Shown: in pieces, positions 23,101 to 23,579 of the stretch
Position numbering within the stretch: the first letter of the stretch is position 1
Layout of the letters: each line of letters starts with the position of its first letter
Assembly (NCBI GenBank): GCA_025934635.1
Contig: JAICWX010000116.1
Span: 1 to 23,579 of the forward strand
Length of the DNA: 23,579 bases
Direction: 5' to 3'
Source: Streptosporangiaceae bacterium
GTDB lineage: Bacteria; Actinomycetota; Actinomycetes; Streptosporangiales; Streptosporangiaceae
Program-made: the position numbers and the translations under genes
Notes under the pieces: generated by a model
The model's database searches: none
What the model was told of the DNA's origin: nothing
What the model saw: only the letters and a program-made list of their open reading frames with translations

Positions 23101-23264
23101 GGTGGTGGACCTGCGACATGGCCACCGACTTCGGACTGCCCGCCTGGGGGGACCGGGCCGCGGACCGGGCCGCCCGGCTGGCCCGGGACGCGGGCGAATA
23201 CGGGGACGGCCTCGTGCGGGAGGCGGACCGGAGGCTCGCCCGGCCTCCAGCGGCGGCTGGCTGA
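20109..23264 (+). CDS. BTAD-domain AAA ATPase transcriptional regulator (AfsR/SARP-like)
   Basis: A 1051-residue regulator. Residues 1-90 form an OmpR-like winged helix (LAVRVLGDFGVDG, LLALADGQAVPVDVLIDALW, LRSVLGRDRI...GYLLH). Residues 95-240 are the bacterial transcriptional activation domain (AAIERDPYDEAALRLLLRGY, ARARTRMADELGTDPSPET). The ATPase has Walker A GEAGIGKTT (K290) and Walker B LVLVIDDAH (401-409). The rest, about 640-1045, is Ala-rich helical TPR-like repeats. Such proteins often switch on secondary metabolism or stress genes and sense nucleotide or phosphorylation state. The start is ATG at 20109, supported by a -10 7 nt upstream; the open frame to 19965 overlaps the cupin gene. 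It is divergent from the cupin gene, its likeliest local target. Confidence 0.92.
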   Translation: MKSLAVRVLGDFGVDGIEPQALGSRKARLALHLLALADGQAVPVDVLIDALWETAPPARPEDQLAVLMSRLRSVLGRDRIEHRDQGYLLHRDWLDAAELAALTREVQGRREAGQPMGAVAAARVALSLIRGDGPQPLPGEWAQLRRAELERLIGRSRLAAATALLEAGDWLAACDAAAAAIERDPYDEAALRLLLRGYVTGGRVAAALAAYARARTRMADELGTDPSPETAALYTAILRGELTTGPGPPQSSPGLVGRDDELDCLEAIAARARAGSAQVAVVDGEAGIGKTTLLRAWAGRRAADGDTVLIASCGPLDRSLPLDALLTALAARLRELGPEDSAAILSTDAALLAPLLNLTTGPQLKGATAAATLLADSMLGPGVLYSALVRALGRLAERAPLVLVIDDAHLASAALADWLRFARREALAATMVAAIRSGEGEPLPGTAFIHLGALGRDAAAELIGPMGPGRVDELYARSKGHPLFLTELAQQAAGADLPASLVESVSARCDALGPAGLLLRTAAVIGPELDADLLAAVLGRPVVALLDDAEQAVAKQFLAEQDGNFRFRHELVREALAASATAGRAALLHRQAGRVLDRRADADPLTVASHARLGGDLALAARALREASAQAAERFDYRAAEALLDDALRLHADPGLWLARARVRTLRGHYAEALQDVERAPAGGAAALEVGAWASYFGRDFAQAAQFAEDGALAAEDAAIRARCLAAGGRTRHAAGDLAQAELLLGEAFALAEGADRVAAAGWLGVLRSHQSRVDEALALLRPAARGQTGVEHTSATMHSLLFTGHAYALAGRPAQALAALSRYTAEVERRQVPRFAGRAVNFAGWVLRNLGAYPEALDHHHEALEAGQGQGTADVTVAALEDLAEHALEAGDPDAAAARLAGAGALLRADLVFGWRLRLKHQLLTGRLALLRGEAERARAEASALASRAAELGVPRYASVARLLAYRADHALGRPVDPAAVAADLDRLDRCVAIEAWWWTCDMATDFGLPAWGDRAADRAARLARDAGEYGDGLVREADRRLARPPAAAG

Positions 23265-23289
23265 GCCGCCTGCGACCTTCGCCTCTGGG

Positions 23290-23579
23290 AGGCACACGTC
23301 CGACTTTGTCCTCACGGTCCCGCGATGGCGGCCCAGCACCAGGACCAGGCCCGCCACCCCGAACCCGAGGCGATCATCAGCCAGCCGGCCAGAATCCCAG
23401 ATAGGGACTGATGGCCGGCCGACCCATTCAAACGACGCCCCGGTGTTCGCATTCGACAAGTTCAGCCTGCGGTAAACGTTCGCGATGACGAGCATCGTGA
23501 CTGCGGTAAGCACGATGACCGTGCCGCTTCCGTACGCGGTCGCGGCGACCAGGACCGCGCCCGTCAAGCCGATCGACGC
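23290..23579 (-). pseudogene. Remnant of an APC amino acid permease
   Basis: Reading minus from the right edge gives two hydrophobic helices (GAVLVAATAYGSGTVIVLTA, VTMLVIANVYRRL) and then NLSNANTGASFEWVGR, typical of an APC permease N-terminus. The expected continuation ISPYLGF, then AGWLMIA, then GFGVAGLVLVLG is present but in three different frames. Frame breaks lie near 23420 (CGGCC), 23393 (TTCTGG) and about 23370. After about 23300 similarity fades, and the intact regulator gene ends at 23264, so there is no room for the remaining ~380 residues. The gene is therefore truncated as well as frameshifted. The upstream part lies beyond the window. Confidence 0.75.

Overview
The window is high-GC DNA with strong G/C third-position bias. 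PNPase and S15 have typical actinobacterial sequences, and several promoters appear to make leaderless transcripts. With a BTAD/AfsR-type regulator, a mycothiol-dependent-isomerase-like protein and an Hen1/Pnkp pair, this points to an actinomycete (Actinomycetota), plausibly a Streptosporangiales-like soil lineage; the order is a guess.

Layout. 1-1889 (minus): rpsO and the 5' part of pnp, separated by a 317-bp spacer with a GC hairpin and four 15-bp tandem repeats; the outermost ~95 bases of pnp are corrupted. 2047-6205: an APC amino-acid permease (minus) divergent from a FUSC-type membrane protein (plus). 6256-8264 (minus): a PadR repressor translationally coupled to a DHA2-type MFS exporter, with a promoter buried in a 28-bp palindrome. 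8450-9869 (minus): a MerR regulator and an aldo/keto reductase, driven by a textbook MerR promoter with a palindrome in a 19-bp spacer. 9919-12129: a DUF4230 membrane protein, then two paralogous Arg-rich single-span mini-proteins flanking a DinB/MDMPI-like metalloenzyme. 12126-16114 (minus): the two-gene Hen1-Pnkp RNA-repair operon with an ATGA overlap. 16197-17229 (plus): a divergent DinB2-type Y-family polymerase with Ile at the steric-gate position and no in-frame stop where the family ends. 17241-19024 (minus): SDR, PPOX-fold protein and GNAT. 19083-19996: Nudix and cupin genes that converge and overlap. 20109-23264: a BTAD-AAA regulator. 23290-23579 (minus): a frameshifted, truncated permease remnant.

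The most interesting points are (i) the RNA-repair operon sharing an 82-bp divergent spacer with a polymerase whose steric gate predicts ribonucleotide use, (ii) the duplicated mini membrane protein, and (iii) repeated 14-16-bp and 31-32-bp tandem duplications in spacers, at gene 3' ends and in-frame inside three proteins. No tRNA, rRNA, CRISPR array, integrase or transposase was seen.
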